A stretch of 64,000 bases of DNA, taken from Romanomermis culicivorax (taxonomy: Eukaryota; Nematoda; Enoplea; Mermithida; Mermithidae). The stretch lies in NCBI GenBank assembly GCA_963922205.1, contig CAWUHX010000354.1, positions 186,001 through 250,000 of the forward strand, in the 5' to 3' direction. The position numbers were made by a program, and so were the translations under genes. Shown here piece after piece: positions 39,501-51,792 of this stretch. Position 1 is the first letter of the stretch. The number at the start of each line of letters is the position of its first letter. Under the pieces are notes generated by a model. The model saw only the letters and a program-made list of their open reading frames with translations. It ran no database searches and was not told the DNA's origin.

Positions 39501-41874
39501 GCTTAGAAAACTTCCCTTTCTCTAATCTGAATTCGATATGCAGTTTTTCTGAGTTTATGACGACAAATGTGTCAATTATCAAATAAAATATTTTAATTCT
39601 GATCAAAGCTACTGTTCTGTGGTTTAACATTTTATATGATACATGTTTCCATAAGGTATATGGTTATGTAGTGGTGGCATGCTATAATGCATGACTTAGG
39701 TATGGTATCATATAGAATATTAGATACATATAAAGCCGAATTATATGGCATAATTCGACATATATCACTTTCTAGGTTGACTTGTAAACTTGACCATGAT
39801 TATCTTTGCGAATGCGTCCCATGCCAAACAAGAACTGTTGATGGGGATCATCAAACTTTTGAAAATTACAGGCTAGGACCCCAACTAACTACTGAACTAA
39901 CCAAGGTTCCCAAGTAATAATAGGCAGTAGCCTGTGGTAACGGAACCCTGACTGCCCTAAAAACCTACCAAAAAGTTCTTTTTCCATCCTTTTTTCTGAA
40001 GGCTTACAAATGTTTATGAATAATGCGATGTACAAAAAATTTTTACTCTAGATTAGGTATGCCAAGCACTGTCAGCTTTCTCTCTATGGCCTCAGGCACA
40101 TAACCTTAGCCTTATTGGGCTGATATTAACACTAAGCCAAACTACTACAGAATTGGGTACCCTTTTCGGGACAAATCATAGGCAATTCCAAGATCGCCTT
40201 CTCTTTTTTACCAGAAAGCTCAGCTTACTGAAGCAAGCACAACTACTGCCTTTTGGAAGATTTATCATAAATAACAGCACCATGAGGATTGGACTCTGCA
40301 ATTTTGAGGTTTGAGATCCTAGGTCACCACTATAGTGAGCCGGTCTTATGCGTCTGATGTAGTGTTGTGGAACAGACAGCACAATAGTTCCTAGATTCAT
40401 CCCAATACCATACTATACTAACTCACTGAAGCTCAACCCAGAAGCTGCTTGACCCTAAAAGTCAAAAGCTCTTTTTAAACTGGCGCTTGAATAAGTTTCA
40501 ACCCTTATTCACGATGCCAAGTTCTCACCCTCAGAGTGTATCATGATTTTTCTTCCTAATAACAAGTCTTTCAGAAGTGACCGGATAGCCACCACACTAC
40601 ATCCCTCATGGCCAGTAGGATTTTTTTTGATTGACAGTTTCAAAGAAATGGAAATTTTGGGGCTTGATCACCAAAAGTTTTATGCAAACTTTTAATTTTT
40701 TGCCGGTATAAGAATCAAATTTTTCCACCTTGCATTATTTCAGCTAGTCCAAATCCACCATTGTCGAAGTATGTTTGCCGCTACATTAAAATACAATACT
40801 CGCGGTAAGATAAATTTTTTTGCTATAATATGCTCGAGAGAGCCACTGAAGTTGCGTGTAATGAAGGAAATAACACGCTTTCTAGATATGTTTTGCGTGC
40901 ATGAGTTGAGCTACAACTCAACTGAAGTTTCTTTGGTGAAGCTAACCCTAGTTCCAAATAGTATCGATGCTGTAAATTACCGAAAGAATTTTCTTTCCTC
41001 CAGAATATATTTTTTAGAATGTTCTTGCAGTATGATCACATTACATGATGCGCAGGTACATGTGATACATATCTTACACTATGAGCATGTAATATGATGT
41101 GCAGATACATTTATTGTACTACATTTTCCTGAACAGTTCTAGAGCCTTCCACAATATTCTATAATATTCTGTTCAAGTGAATTTCTAGAATATTTCCTGA
41201 TTTTGCATGATGGTATATAAGCCGGGTTATTTTGCATAATCATTCATCTATTTATTGTACTATTCAGTACATATACTATTGTATGTTGTGTTAGTTAGGC
41301 TAGCTGAACCTAGCTATTTACCAGCTAGTATTCCAGTTGGATTTTTACAAATTACCCTAGGGTTAATCTATTTTCAACTCAGTCCAGTCATTATTGAAGA
41401 CACAACAGCTCCTAAACAAGAATATGGTGGACAGGTTTTAATTTCTACAATGTTCTATCACGCCTTGATGTGACTAGACATTTGTGGGAATACTCCACTA
41501 GCACTTTCCAAGTTCTTGAGAAAAAATGTACTTACAAATATCTGTTAAGCTCATCAAAGCTCATTTTTTAATTTAGAAGCAGCAGACTATGATCTAAGTT
41601 CTTGCACGTCAACGATCTTTACTGTATTCAATTATCACTTAAACATTATAAGACTTTTCACACCAAATGTTCCCGTTTAATATTCAGCAACGAAATTAGA
41701 TGGCATCAATCTTGTTATCGAATGGGCTCCTCAATCGTCCGATACAATGATCGCAAAATGTGCTGCGATAGCGCATTGGTATTCCATTATGCCACCAGTA
41801 AACAAACATATGAAACGAAACGTTGGTCGTTTGATATCTGTTGCGATTACACAAAGGTCAAGAAAGCATCTTGA
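36520..41874 (+). CDS. Secreted Cys-rich protein, 5 exons
   Basis: Exons 36520-36643, 38229-38309, 38378-38482, 40744-40804 and 41688-41874; 185 residues, stop TGA. All junction phases agree (1, 1, 1, 2). Donors are T/GTAAGT, T/GTAAGG, G/GTAATC and CG/GTAAGA; acceptors include TTTCAG and ATTCAG. The signal peptide is MMFTLWILVLVLGSLDCILA. The middle has HEYKCVGSAPLTFNVPLLV and a strand-rich RFAGFVIISGDNLVILVED. The last exon is rich in paired Cys (WHQSC, KMCCDS, DICCDY). The family was not recognised. Intron 1 contains the TTAGGC array at 37663-37996. An additional exon in the 2.3-kb intron 3 cannot be excluded. The model is inferred from phase and splice sites only. Confidence 0.6.
37663..37996 (-). 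repeat. Interstitial nematode telomere repeat (TTAGGC)n
   Basis: The plus strand reads GCCTAA tandemly, perfect for about 15 units at 37703-37793 and degenerate on both sides (GCCTGA, GTCTAA, CCCAAG). TTAGGC is the nematode telomere hexamer. Flanking sequence continues normally on both sides, so this is an internal array and not a chromosome end. The open frame of Leu-Ser repeats across it is a by-product. Confidence 0.97.
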
Positions 41875-42029
41875 GACGTATATATTTTATTTTGTTGTAA
41901 AATTATTAGCCGGTTGTGTGCAAGTTTTTCAAGTAAAACTCAAGTACCAGGAAGTCCTTATGAGCAGCTATTGCTTATTAAGAATAAATTATTTTGGAAA
42001 GGAAGAAGCTGAAATCAGTGGGAGGTAGT

Positions 42030-42830
42030 GATCGACCGGAGGTCCAATTTTACCTCCTGCTGCAGGCCGGTGCCGGAGGAACTTTTACCTCCGGTTCCGG
42101 CTGGAGCCCGAGGCCGGAGGCCGGATGAGGCCTGATGTATAATAGAATATAGTGCTAACCTCATCAACATTTTATTTTCTCAACTACATCATTTATTTCC
42201 AGACGAACTGAGTATATCACCACTACTCCCACTTTGACTGCTACTGCTGTCAGCTTCATTTTTTGAATCAATAGGAGGCGAGTTGGTTGAAGAAAATGGC
42301 AGGTGAAGGAATTGACGTATTGATTCTTTCCTTAAAATGTTTCGGGGGGAAAATTTGAATCTTTGTTAAATATTGAGATAAAATATTGAAGATTACAAAT
42401 TAAAACATGAGATAATACGTTTAGGAAGATGAAAACTATTATAGATTAAGTGAGAAGTGATGGTAGACATATAAAAAGCCTGAGCTAGGTTATGCATAAT
42501 AATGATTATCAAAATTATAATCGGCACGAATCGCCGGAAATTTTTTTCGTTCTAAAATGCACCAAAATTCATCTTTTCTGTATCCCAAACACTCTGTACC
42601 AGTGCAGAAATCACAAAAAAAAGGTCTGCACAAAGCCTAAAAACTCTGCACTGAGCAGAAAAAAAACACTGCAGTAAAACAAATATGTGATTAATCATTT
42701 ATTATATCAGAATGAACCTGATAAAAGCCTCCGGCCTCCGGCCACTTTAGCGAGTACCTCCAGCCCGGAGGCCGGAGGTCAGAAAATATGTCGGATTAAC
42801 CAGAGGCCGGAGCCGGAGCTCCGGTCGATC
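42030..42830. mobile_element. Fold-back element with CCGGAG arms
   Basis: The ends are GATCGACCGGAG and CTCCGGTCGATC, perfect inverses. The left arm (42030-42130) and right arm (42727-42830) are made of GGCCGGAGG/CCTCCGGCC words. The AT-rich core of about 600 bp has no gene. Confidence 0.75.
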
Positions 42831-43033
42831 AATAGTTGGAGCAGAAAGGCGGGAGAGATAGCCAAGAATCAGCCATAACACACGGCACTTAATCAAAAAT
42901 GGTTTTGTTGTACAGATAACATGGCTTCGATTTTTGAGGCATAATTTTCAACAAGTTTTAAATGAAAGTCGACCTTGAAAATTGACCCGAATTATTAATC
43001 CTTCGGTCGCCCAATTTGACTTAGAAACTGAAT

Positions 43034-43923
43034 TGTAACGTACCTGCTAAAGCAGTACTGTAAATATGTAGCATACTGTATGTAATAGACATTTATTAGA
43101 TATTATTTTATTTTCACATTTTATCGTCTCAAGGATGTCTGGGATTCACACCCAAACATTCCTACAAAATTACGTGAAGTACTTTATTTTGATCCATTCA
43201 CACCCCGGTAGCCCAATTAAGATGCCCCAATTAATTTGCACAAACGGCAGCTGTTCCCCTAGAACCTACACTAAACTACACATTCCACAGCTACCGTAAT
43301 CCCCCGTAAAAATCGTAAACAACACCTGCACACAGTAAAATATGTAGAAGCCCCACCGTACAGTAGTCTCAAGTGTAACAGTAGCGGCGGCCCCACAAAA
43401 CATGTGTATACAGAGAAACCGATACAGGAAGCATGCACAGAAGCACAAAGGTGTGGCCAAGCCCACCGTAGAAAGCAAGCGAAGCACAGAAAGCATACAG
43501 TACCAGAAAAGCGTTAGAGAGGCGTAACTAAGTAAGCATAAGAAGCATAGCAGGAAACGACGATTGGCGGAAGAAGATGGACAGAAGCTCGACCTCCCGC
43601 GACGCCCAGGGAGTGGCCAAAATCGCCGTATAAAAGAAGAAGCAAAGCGTGATTTCATTCATTCTTGTATCGTTCAATTTTTTGACCCCGCGCCCGTATT
43701 TGCAAGCATTGTTTTGAGAGCGAGTCTCATTTTTATTCGGAAGCAATTAAGCCCTGTATACTCGCCGCGTTATCGTATCATTGTCGTATCGACGTCTAAA
43801 GCAGCCGTCGAGTATTGTAAAGCCGTATATTATCGCCCCGTATTGTACCGCCGTGCCCTGTTTCCCCGCCGTATCGACCAATTGGTTAGAAGTAAAGTAC
43901 CTCACACAAATCTGGTCGTTACA
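43034..43923 (+). repeat. 5' LTR
   Basis: 890 bp, starting TGTAACGTACC and ending TGGTCGTTACA. It is nearly identical to 50899-51788. Open frames inside on either strand are duplicated in the other LTR and are not genes. Confidence 0.95.
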
Positions 43924-43928
43924 TATTT

Positions 43929-43946
43929 TGGTGACCGTACCGTTAC
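43929..43946 (+). promoter_or_regulatory. Putative primer binding site
   Basis: TGGTGACCGTACCGTTAC begins 5 nt after the 5' LTR. A TGG start at this place is expected for a sequence complementary to a tRNA 3' CCA end. The tRNA was not identified. Confidence 0.5.
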
Positions 43947-44165
43947 GTTAACCACTGGAACTCCCTGCCCCAATTAGGTGTACTCTTATCCGGGCGTTTA
44001 GAAGCATTAGATAATACAGTAGTAATCATTTCCTACAGTAAGACAGTATTCGTAGAAAGCAAACTGGAAATCCCCTCCAACGAGACATTAAGCGATACAT
44101 TTAAACGAATACAACGTGAAGCAAAAATTGAGGCATTTAAGCAGAAATCCCAACGTAAACCAAGA

Positions 44166-45605
44166 ATGACCCACCAAACGCAAGATCATTTAGGAGAAAT
44201 CGTTAGAGAACAGATAAACGATTTATTTTCAGAACATTTTCGTACCCTACGCACACAATTGAATCAGAATACAGTAAACCCTACCCTAATAGACGATCTA
44301 AGAACAGCAAACATTCGTAATAACATGGCTAACAATTTCTACGCGAAACCTACAGTATTCACGGGCGGCGTGACCCAACATTTTGGTGAATGGAACAAAA
44401 GATTAGAACAATTCATGGCACTCCAAGGCATGAAAGATACAGACGTACAGTTAAAGTTGGCATGTTTAGAAATTCATTTAGGAGGAGCCGCATTAGCAAA
44501 ATTCAAAAGTTTAGCAAATTCTGAAAACCCTCCCCACACATACGAGCAGTATAAAGTCGCATTACAGGCATTTTTCCCAAACAATAGAGATAATGAGCTA
44601 CATCAACAATTCTTACGCGAAAGAAAACAAAAGCGTTCAGAAACAGTAACGGAATTCTTATTTGATCTAGAACATCTCGCAACCCTCGCCTACCCTAACT
44701 TTAACACAGACGCACGAGAAATGATCATAAAACCCCTCTTTGTAGAAGGCATGCAAAACGAAATCAGAGAAGCAATTAAGTATAGAAGGTTCGCAACTCT
44801 AAAAGAAATGTCAGACGAAGCAGCTTACATTGAACAGCAAATTCTTAGAAATGAGTTAAAATCCAACGCCCTTCCCTTCATACCCCCAAAACCGGAACCC
44901 ATCTTTTCCCTAACCAAAAATACAGACCAACAGGATCTTTTACATCAGTTAGAACAACAAGTAAAAGATTTACAGTTGCAGATCAAACAAAAACCTCAAC
45001 CCCCACAACAAAGTAGCTACAACAATTTCAGTAACAATACTTTCAGCAGGAATAATGCTTACAGGAACAATACCATCCCTAGGCAACCCACATGCTTCCA
45101 GTGTGGACAAATCGGACACGTAGCTCGTAATTGTAAATCAGTAGGCACCCGAAAATCATGTGAAATCTGTTTCCGTAATAATCACAGTACACGCGATTGT
45201 AAAAGCCGATGCATCCACTGCTCCCAAACAGGACATAGATCAGATAACTGCCTTTCCAAACCCTACTCAAACTTTCAATGTTTTATATGCAAGCAGGGAG
45301 GTCATACAAGCAGGTATTGTCCAAATCAGCAGAGTCGTAATATTCAAAATTGCATTGAGTACAGGCAACCCCAACCCCTCATGGACATTGATGACCCCGC
45401 ATTTTACTCAAAATTACCCGCCATAACTAACGGCCCTCAGACTACTTTAGGAACTATCATGCCCAACACCCACCGCCGTAGTGACGAATACGTCCTTGAT
45501 CTGGACGTACCCGATTGGTGCGCCATGTCACCACCCCCCACGCCTGAAGCTGCAAAAATCGAAAAATCGCCGCCCACCATCCCTGTAGGCTACAAGATCC
45601 CCTGA
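44166..45605 (+). CDS. gag: Gag polyprotein with four CCHC zinc knuckles
   Basis: 479 residues, intact. A capsid-like helical region (about residues 50-230, including FGEWNKRLEQFMALQG and the retrotransposon gag pattern FLRERKQKRSETVTEFLFDL) is followed by a Gln/Asn-rich linker. Then come four CX2CX4HX4C knuckles: CFQCGQIGHVARNC, CEICFRNNHSTRDC, CIHCSQTGHRSDNC and CFICKQGGHTSRYC. Knuckles bind the element's RNA for packaging. The frame ends at TGA 45603-45605. The same frame continues openly into the env-like ORF, so readthrough or subgenomic expression is possible. Confidence 0.93.
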   Translation: MTHQTQDHLGEIVREQINDLFSEHFRTLRTQLNQNTVNPTLIDDLRTANIRNNMANNFYAKPTVFTGGVTQHFGEWNKRLEQFMALQGMKDTDVQLKLACLEIHLGGAALAKFKSLANSENPPHTYEQYKVALQAFFPNNRDNELHQQFLRERKQKRSETVTEFLFDLEHLATLAYPNFNTDAREMIIKPLFVEGMQNEIREAIKYRRFATLKEMSDEAAYIEQQILRNELKSNALPFIPPKPEPIFSLTKNTDQQDLLHQLEQQVKDLQLQIKQKPQPPQQSSYNNFSNNTFSRNNAYRNNTIPRQPTCFQCGQIGHVARNCKSVGTRKSCEICFRNNHSTRDCKSRCIHCSQTGHRSDNCLSKPYSNFQCFICKQGGHTSRYCPNQQSRNIQNCIEYRQPQPLMDIDDPAFYSKLPAITNGPQTTLGTIMPNTHRRSDEYVLDLDVPDWCAMSPPPTPEAAKIEKSPPTIPVGYKIP

Positions 45606-47708
45606 AAACAAGACACTACGCCGCCCACCACCCCAGAAACCCCGTCGAAAACAGGCCCCAACTTGTTATCCCTTCTCCATGGCCTGACCCCCGAACATTA
45701 CCAATTTCGCCCCCGCCAAACACTCCTACCAACCCCCGCAAGTAAGCAAGTCCAAACCCCATCCCATAACTCAACTTCTAAAGTTTTACAGAATGTTCAG
45801 ATTTCAAACCGGCCACCCCCTCAGCTCAAAATCGCAAAACGACAACACCAAAAGCCCCAACACCAAACCGGCCACAACGAAAACATACAGTGCCCCGCCG
45901 CCTCCACTAAAACATTCTATTGGCCGATGTTTTGTATTTTTCTTTGTATAATAATCCCCACATCGTGTAGTGCCCAATTTCAGATGTGTGGAACTTCATT
46001 GAGCGGTCACTCAATCAGCATACCGAAACTTGTATCATGCATGCCCCCTTCCACAGTAGACAAACCCGTACAAACATTCGGAAAAATCTATATCCCCTCC
46101 ACTAAGCCCCACATTACAGACGCATACAAATGCAGTGTTCGCAAACGCAAAATTTGTACTAATACAGGATTTTTTGGATCAAAAGGTATTGTCTTCGACC
46201 AAACCGAAATGCAAAATCTAACCCCACATGTTTGTAAGGCAATCGTTATAGACAAAGAACACAACGGTCAAAAATTATACGAAACCCAACCAGGATTTTG
46301 GTCAACAAATAACTCCCTAAGCGTAGAATACACATGGTGTTGTACAGACCATTGTACCTCGGTCACTAACATCATCATAGAAATAGGACAAATAGCATCT
46401 TGGAATGGAAAATCTATGACAGGTACATTAGGCGACCTAGGGTCATGCAAACCGACATCAGGTCATTGTGTTACAGCTGACGGATCCATTATCTGGAATG
46501 AAACAGCATTTGAAAACTTATGCCCCTTCGAATACAAAAACACACATCCCATCAAACTCACACAAACCCACATGATAATAGAAGAACTACAAGGTGCATT
46601 CTCGGTTAAAAATACAGTTTTTTCGAACCCTAATTGCCCAGAAATCCAAGACAGCATTCTAACCGAACAAGGCATTATTGTACAACTAGACAAAAGCACC
46701 CCACATCGTAACGCATTTTTAACCCCAAAAAACAACGAAACTCATACTACACTATACGATTTTGATGATTTTGAACCCATCAATGCAAAACTAAACTATC
46801 TAGCAGACAAAATACAGGAATTCGAAATTCAAAATTTCAAAAATGTATGGAGTGAATTATGCAGACAGGCGCAGCGTCACCTTGATCTCGTATGGCAAAT
46901 TTTACATCTTGATGCAACCCTTGGAGCACGTGCATTCCTACAGAGAACCGACATAATAGCAGAATTCACAGGAGAAGCCCTCACAGTCTGGCCCTGCAAG
47001 CAGGTAAACGCATCCAGAGTCTTTTACAACCACAAAATCAACCAAACATGCTACAAACTTTTGCCCATCCTCGTAGGAACTGAACTCATGTTTTCAAATC
47101 CAGGAGGCAACGATTTGACCCCTTTTTCACAAACCGTTGACTGCCATCACATGCATGTAGCCCTTTACAAACAGAATAATACATGAGTCAGTGAAACAGG
47201 ATCCCCGCATGTCACAAATTTACCTTTAGAAATCGTCTGGAACCAAAATTTCTCCCTTTTTCATTTTAATACACCCGCCATTTTTCATGATCAACTTGCA
47301 ACTATTTCAACCAACTTACTCTTTTTGAAACAATACATTTACAAAACTCACACACTCGAAAACATTGTCAAAAAACTCGTCAATTACACCGCCCAAATGT
47401 CTCTCAATTCCGATACAGTTTACAACATGATCTCAGGCACTGGCCAAGCACTCGGAAATACACTCTCTGGCGCCGGTCAAGGCATAGAACATGTAATAAC
47501 CGGTACCACCCAAAGTCTCACAGACGGATTAAACAATTTACTCAAAGGACCCCTGCAAATCATTATCAATCTCGAAAATTATTACTGTAGTTATTGCAGG
47601 CGTCTTTTATTCGTTTCTCGTTCTTCGAAAATATTTCCCCTCTCCAAAGCATCATGCCACAAACGAACATGCATACGAAATACCATCAAACAACAGACAT
47701 TTACATGA
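45606..47708 (+). pseudogene. env: Env-like glycoprotein gene, with breaks
   Basis: A frame open from the gag stop through 47183. It contains an N-terminal Pro/Gln-rich region, a hydrophobic signal-like segment FYWPMFCIFLCIIIPTS (about 45919-45970), and a long ectodomain with about 20 Cys and several N-glycosylation sites. A TGA at 47184-47186 is followed by more in-frame sequence with a Gly/Thr-rich repeat region (near 47400-47550). A membrane anchor plus basic tail appears in a neighbouring frame near 47580-47640, so there is also a frameshift. This architecture is that of a type I envelope glycoprotein. The viral source family was not assigned. No ATG was found near the start of the frame, so a splice from the leader or gag readthrough would be needed. 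Confidence 0.7.
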
Positions 47709-48089
47709 GACAATTCCCCCATCATTCGGCCATGCTCTCTTAGAATTAGCTAATCGTCGTGGTGCACAAACACAGCAGAAATACATCCTTGTCGATATTG
47801 ATACCCCCCGAACTCCTGCAATCGAACTCATTAATCAAATTCACCAATCTGCATCAAATAAGCCACCCCAGAATGTACCTGAGAAACATACCCCTCATAT
47901 TCCAATCACACTTAACGGCAAATTAATGACAAAAGGCATGATTGACACTGGTGCAGTTTACTCACTCATTTTCCCGAGTCGAGCAACTTTTACAATTAGA
48001 CATGAAACCCCCGCTAGTCCAAGCATAAGCAGCAAATAATCTCCCAATTCACTTTGTAGGAACCACTTTTGTGTTAACCCTCATTTTTT
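47709..48089 (+). pseudogene. Retropepsin (PR) region, out of frame with RT
   Basis: The aspartic protease active site IDTGAVYSL is visible at about 47941-47967, preceded by a strand-rich HIPITLNGKLM. Its frame (+1) differs from the RT frame (+0) and closes shortly after, so at least one frameshift separates PR from RT. No second conserved protease motif was found. Confidence 0.6.
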
Positions 48090-50867
48090 GTGTTAACCTC
48101 CAGTGACCTGACAGAAGCAGAAAAAACGCAACTCCTACGCGCCCTATCGAAGTACCCCACATTATATGCTAAATCCAAAATGGACGTAGGTAGAACCACC
48201 CTCGTTTCACATACAATTGACACCAATGGCTCCCAACCCGTCCGTAGACAACTTTATCGAACTTCCCCAAAAGAAAAGCAAATCATACAAGCAGAAGTTG
48301 AGCAACTCGCAGCAGCAGGTGTCATAAGCCAAAGCAATTCCCCATGGTGTACCAACACAGTTTTAGTCCCAAAAAAAGACGGAGGCCATCGTTTATGCAT
48401 TGATTTTAGAGGCCTCAATAAAGTCACCAAAAAAGATACCTACCCCTTACCCCGTATAGACGAAATTCTAGACACCCTCCGAGGAATGAAATATTTTATG
48501 TCCCTTGACCAATCCAATGCATATTATTCCATTCCCATAGCACAAGCAGACAGAGAAAAAACTGCATTCAATTGCTCAGCCGGCCAGTATCAATTCAATT
48601 ACCTCCCCTTTGGACTCACCAATGCCCCAGCCACATTCCAAAGGTTAATGGATGTTATTCTTTCTGGTCTGCAATGGAACACATGCCTTGTATATCTCGA
48701 CGATGTTTTGGTATTCGCAAACTCCCATGCCCAAATGCTGAAACGTTTAGACACTATTCTGGCCCGATTCTCACAAGCAGGCGTTAAGCTAAACATACAA
48801 AAATGCAAATTCTGCCAGCCCCAAGTTCAATACTAAGGCCACGTCATTTCTCAGCAAGGCATTTCACCAGATCCCCATAAGGTACAGACCATCTATGACA
48901 TACCCACACCCAAAAGCTCAAAAGAAGTTAAGTCATTCCTTGGCCTACCCTCATAATATCGCAGATTCATCCCAAATTGCTCTCAAGTTTCTAGCCCACT
49001 CACATCGCTACTCAAGAAGAATTCGGAATTTTCCTGGGGCCCTGAACAGCAAAACGCATTCACTAAGCTAAAAGAATTACTCATTCATGCCCCAATACTA
49101 CAGCATCCCGATTTCACAAAACCGTTTATCCTGCAAACTGACGCCTCGAAACTCGGAATTGGCGCCATTCTCAGTCAGCTAGATAGTAAAGGTCAGGATC
49201 GCCCCATTGCTTTTGGGAGCCGCACATTGAAACCCGCAGAATGCAACTATCCGATCACTGAGTTGGAAACCCTTGCAGTAGTCGAATTTGTCAAGTATTT
49301 CCGCCCTTATCTTTTCCAGCAACATGTTATTGTACACACTGACCACACAGCAGTTCAGGCAGTCTTACAAAAGGAAAACCCGTCCCCTCGCATTGCCCGT
49401 TGGGGATTAGCCCTCTCCGGTATTCAGCTAGACATTCGACCCAAGAAAGGCACTGCTAACCGCAACGCAGATGCAGTTTCTCGATTCCCCTCACAGACAG
49501 CAAAGCAATCCTTTGATATTGAGCAATTAGAAACCCGCCCCGAAATATCAACTATCAATTCAGTTTTGGAAGCCGAAGCAACTGAACAAGAAGAGCAACA
49601 GAAAAACTTTGCCGAACTCCAATGCACTGATCCAACTGTCAAAAGTATTTTAGCAAAAATCGCCCAAAAACACCCCCTTACTCTGATCAAATTCGCAGTG
49701 CATCAAAACATTCTCTTCCGTATAGTCGACAAACAGGCAAAACTATACATTCCCAAGTCGCAAGTCCAGCATCTCATCGCCTCACATCATGACAGCAAGT
49801 TCACAGGTCATTTTGTGGCCCGGAAAACTTTACACTTGCTCAGACAGAAATACTTTTGGCCCCAAATGAGCCATGGCATCAAACGTTACTGCAAAACTTG
49901 CCACCCATGCCAAACACAGAAAGCCCTCCGACACAAAGTGCATGCAAACTTGGTACCAATTCAGCCGACTGGCCCATTTGATAGAGTCGGTGTTGACTGC
50001 ATGGGACCGTTACCCCTCACTGAAGACGGCAACCGATTCATTGTCGTTTTCATCGATTATTTCACAAAGTATGTAGAGGCATTCCCGACCCCTGACATCA
50101 CTGCAGCCACTATTGCCAAGCTATTCGTAACCAAAATTGTTTGCCGTCATGGGTCCCCAAAAATCATCCATTGTGATCGTGGCACCGATTTCGTATCCGA
50201 CCTCTTCTCACGGATCACCAGTTTATGCAATACTCAGAAAATTCATACTACCCCATACCATCCCATTGCCAATGGAGAAGTTGAGCGTTGCAACCAAACC
50301 CTAGCCACCCGTATACCCATGTACATCAATTCAAATCACACTGATTGGGATACTTATCTCCCATATGCCGTTTTTTTGATCAATATTCATAAAAATGATA
50401 GCACTTCGTATCCCCCATTTGAATTACTCCATGGTAGGCAAGCTAATCTGCCGTCAGACGCAGCCTTAAACTTTTTCCCCACGTCCTACATGGTTGATTT
50501 AGACGATTACGCCCTTCGTATAAAATCGCATTTTACAGAAGCACTCTCAACCGTGCAGAAAAGTTTGCAAAAAGCCCAAGCCCACTATACCCATCAGTAT
50601 AACAAGCATGCTCAGAACATACATTACAAGGCACGTGATCTTATTCTCTACAAAAATCATTCGTGTAAACAAGGGCTGACTCCCAAATTCCTCCCTCGCC
50701 AAAACGGACCCTATACAGTCACAAATTTCATGTACCCCAACGTTACGCTTAAACACCCCCATAAGAATATCACATTTACGGTGCATGTAAATGAGACAAC
50801 CCCTTTCTACCCTCGGAAAGCAACTATCGAATCTACCCCCACCCCTCCTCAACCTCGAAAGCCTTGA
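48090..50867 (+). pseudogene. pol: Pol: reverse transcriptase, RNase H and integrase, two in-frame stops
   Basis: One frame with TAA at 48834-48836 and TAA at 48954-48956. RT: CIDFRGLNKVT, FMSLDQSNAYYSIPI, LPFGLTNAPATFQ and the catalytic CLVYLDDVLVF. RNase H: LQTDASKLGIGAIL, NYPITELETLAVV and HTDHTAVQAVL. Integrase: zinc finger HHDSKFTGH...CKTCHPCQ, DDE residues in VGVDCMGPL, HCDRGTDFV and NGEVERCN, then a GPYTV-type C-terminus. The order RT-RH-INT places it in Ty3/gypsy (Metaviridae). Stops fall in the RT thumb/connection region, in otherwise well-conserved sequence. The integrase part (49227-50867) is open. Confidence 0.93.
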
Positions 50868-50887
50868 ACAAGGACGTTCAACTCCGG

Positions 50888-50898
50888 AAGGAGGGAAA
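50888..50898 (+). promoter_or_regulatory. Polypurine tract
   Basis: AAGGAGGGAAA ends exactly at the 3' LTR start (50899), the expected primer for plus-strand synthesis. Confidence 0.85.
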
Positions 50899-51788
50899 TG
50901 TAACGTACCTGCTAAAGCAGTACTGTAAATATGTAGCATACTGTATGTAATAGACATTTATTAGATATTATTTTATTTTCACATTTTATCGTCTCAAGGA
51001 TGTCTGGGATTCACACCCAAACATTCCTACAAAATTACGTGAAGTACTTTATTTTGATCCGTTCACACCCCGGTAGCCCAATTAAGATGCCCCAATTAAT
51101 TTGCACAAACGGCAGCTGTTCCCCTAGAACCTACACTAAACTACACATTCCACAGCTACCGTAATCCCCCGTAAAAATCGTAAACAACACCTGCACACAG
51201 TAAAATATGTAGAAGCCCCGCCGTACAGTAGTCTCAAGTGTAACAGTAGCGGCGGCCCCACAAAACATGTGTATACAGAGAAACCGATACAGGAAGCATG
51301 CACAGAAGCACAAAGGTGTGGCCAAGCCCACTGTAGAAAGCAAGTGAAGCACAGAAAGCATACAGTACCAGAAAAGCGTTAGAGAGGCGTAACTAAGTAA
51401 GCATAAGAAGCGTAGCAGGAAACGACGATTGGCAGAAGAAGATGGACAGAAGCTCGACCTCCTGCGACGCCCAGGGAGTGGCCAAAATCGCCGTATAAAA
51501 GAAGAAGCAAAGCGTGATTTCATTCATTCTTGTATCGTTCAATTTTTTGACACCGCGCCCGTATTTGCAAGCATTGTTTTGAGAGCGAGTCTCATTTTTA
51601 TTGGGAAGCAATTAAGCCGTGTATACTCGCCGCGTTATCGTATCATTGTCGTATCGACGTCTAAAGCAGCCGTCGAGTATTGTAAAGCCGTATATTATCG
51701 CCCCGTATTGTACCGCCGTGCCCTGTTTCCCTGCCGTATCGACCAATTGGTTAGAAGTAAAGTACCTCACACAAATCTGGTCGTTACA
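50899..51788 (+). repeat. 3' LTR
   Basis: 890 bp. It differs from the 5' LTR by about 11 substitutions, mostly transitions, with no gaps seen. It is followed by the duplicated target GAAT. Confidence 0.95.
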
Positions 51789-51792
51789 GAAT

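Larger units (their letters stand above)
43034..51788 (+). mobile_element. Ty3/gypsy-type LTR retrotransposon with env-like gene
   Basis: 8755 bp. It has two 890-bp LTRs (TGTAACG...CGTTACA) and a 4-bp target duplication, GAAT, at 43030-43033 and 51789-51792. The gene order is gag, env-like, protease, then RT-RNaseH-integrase; the RT-RH-INT order defines Ty3/gypsy. Normally an env-like gene lies after pol, so its position between gag and pol is odd. LTRs differ at about 11 sites by eye (about 98.8% identical), so the insertion is young. Internal stops in env and pol show that this copy is already damaged. Confidence 0.95.

Noticed and set aside
43266..43977. ORFs inside the LTRs, on both strands
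   Set aside because: They recur in both LTR copies, lack protein features, and overlap LTR regulatory sequence.
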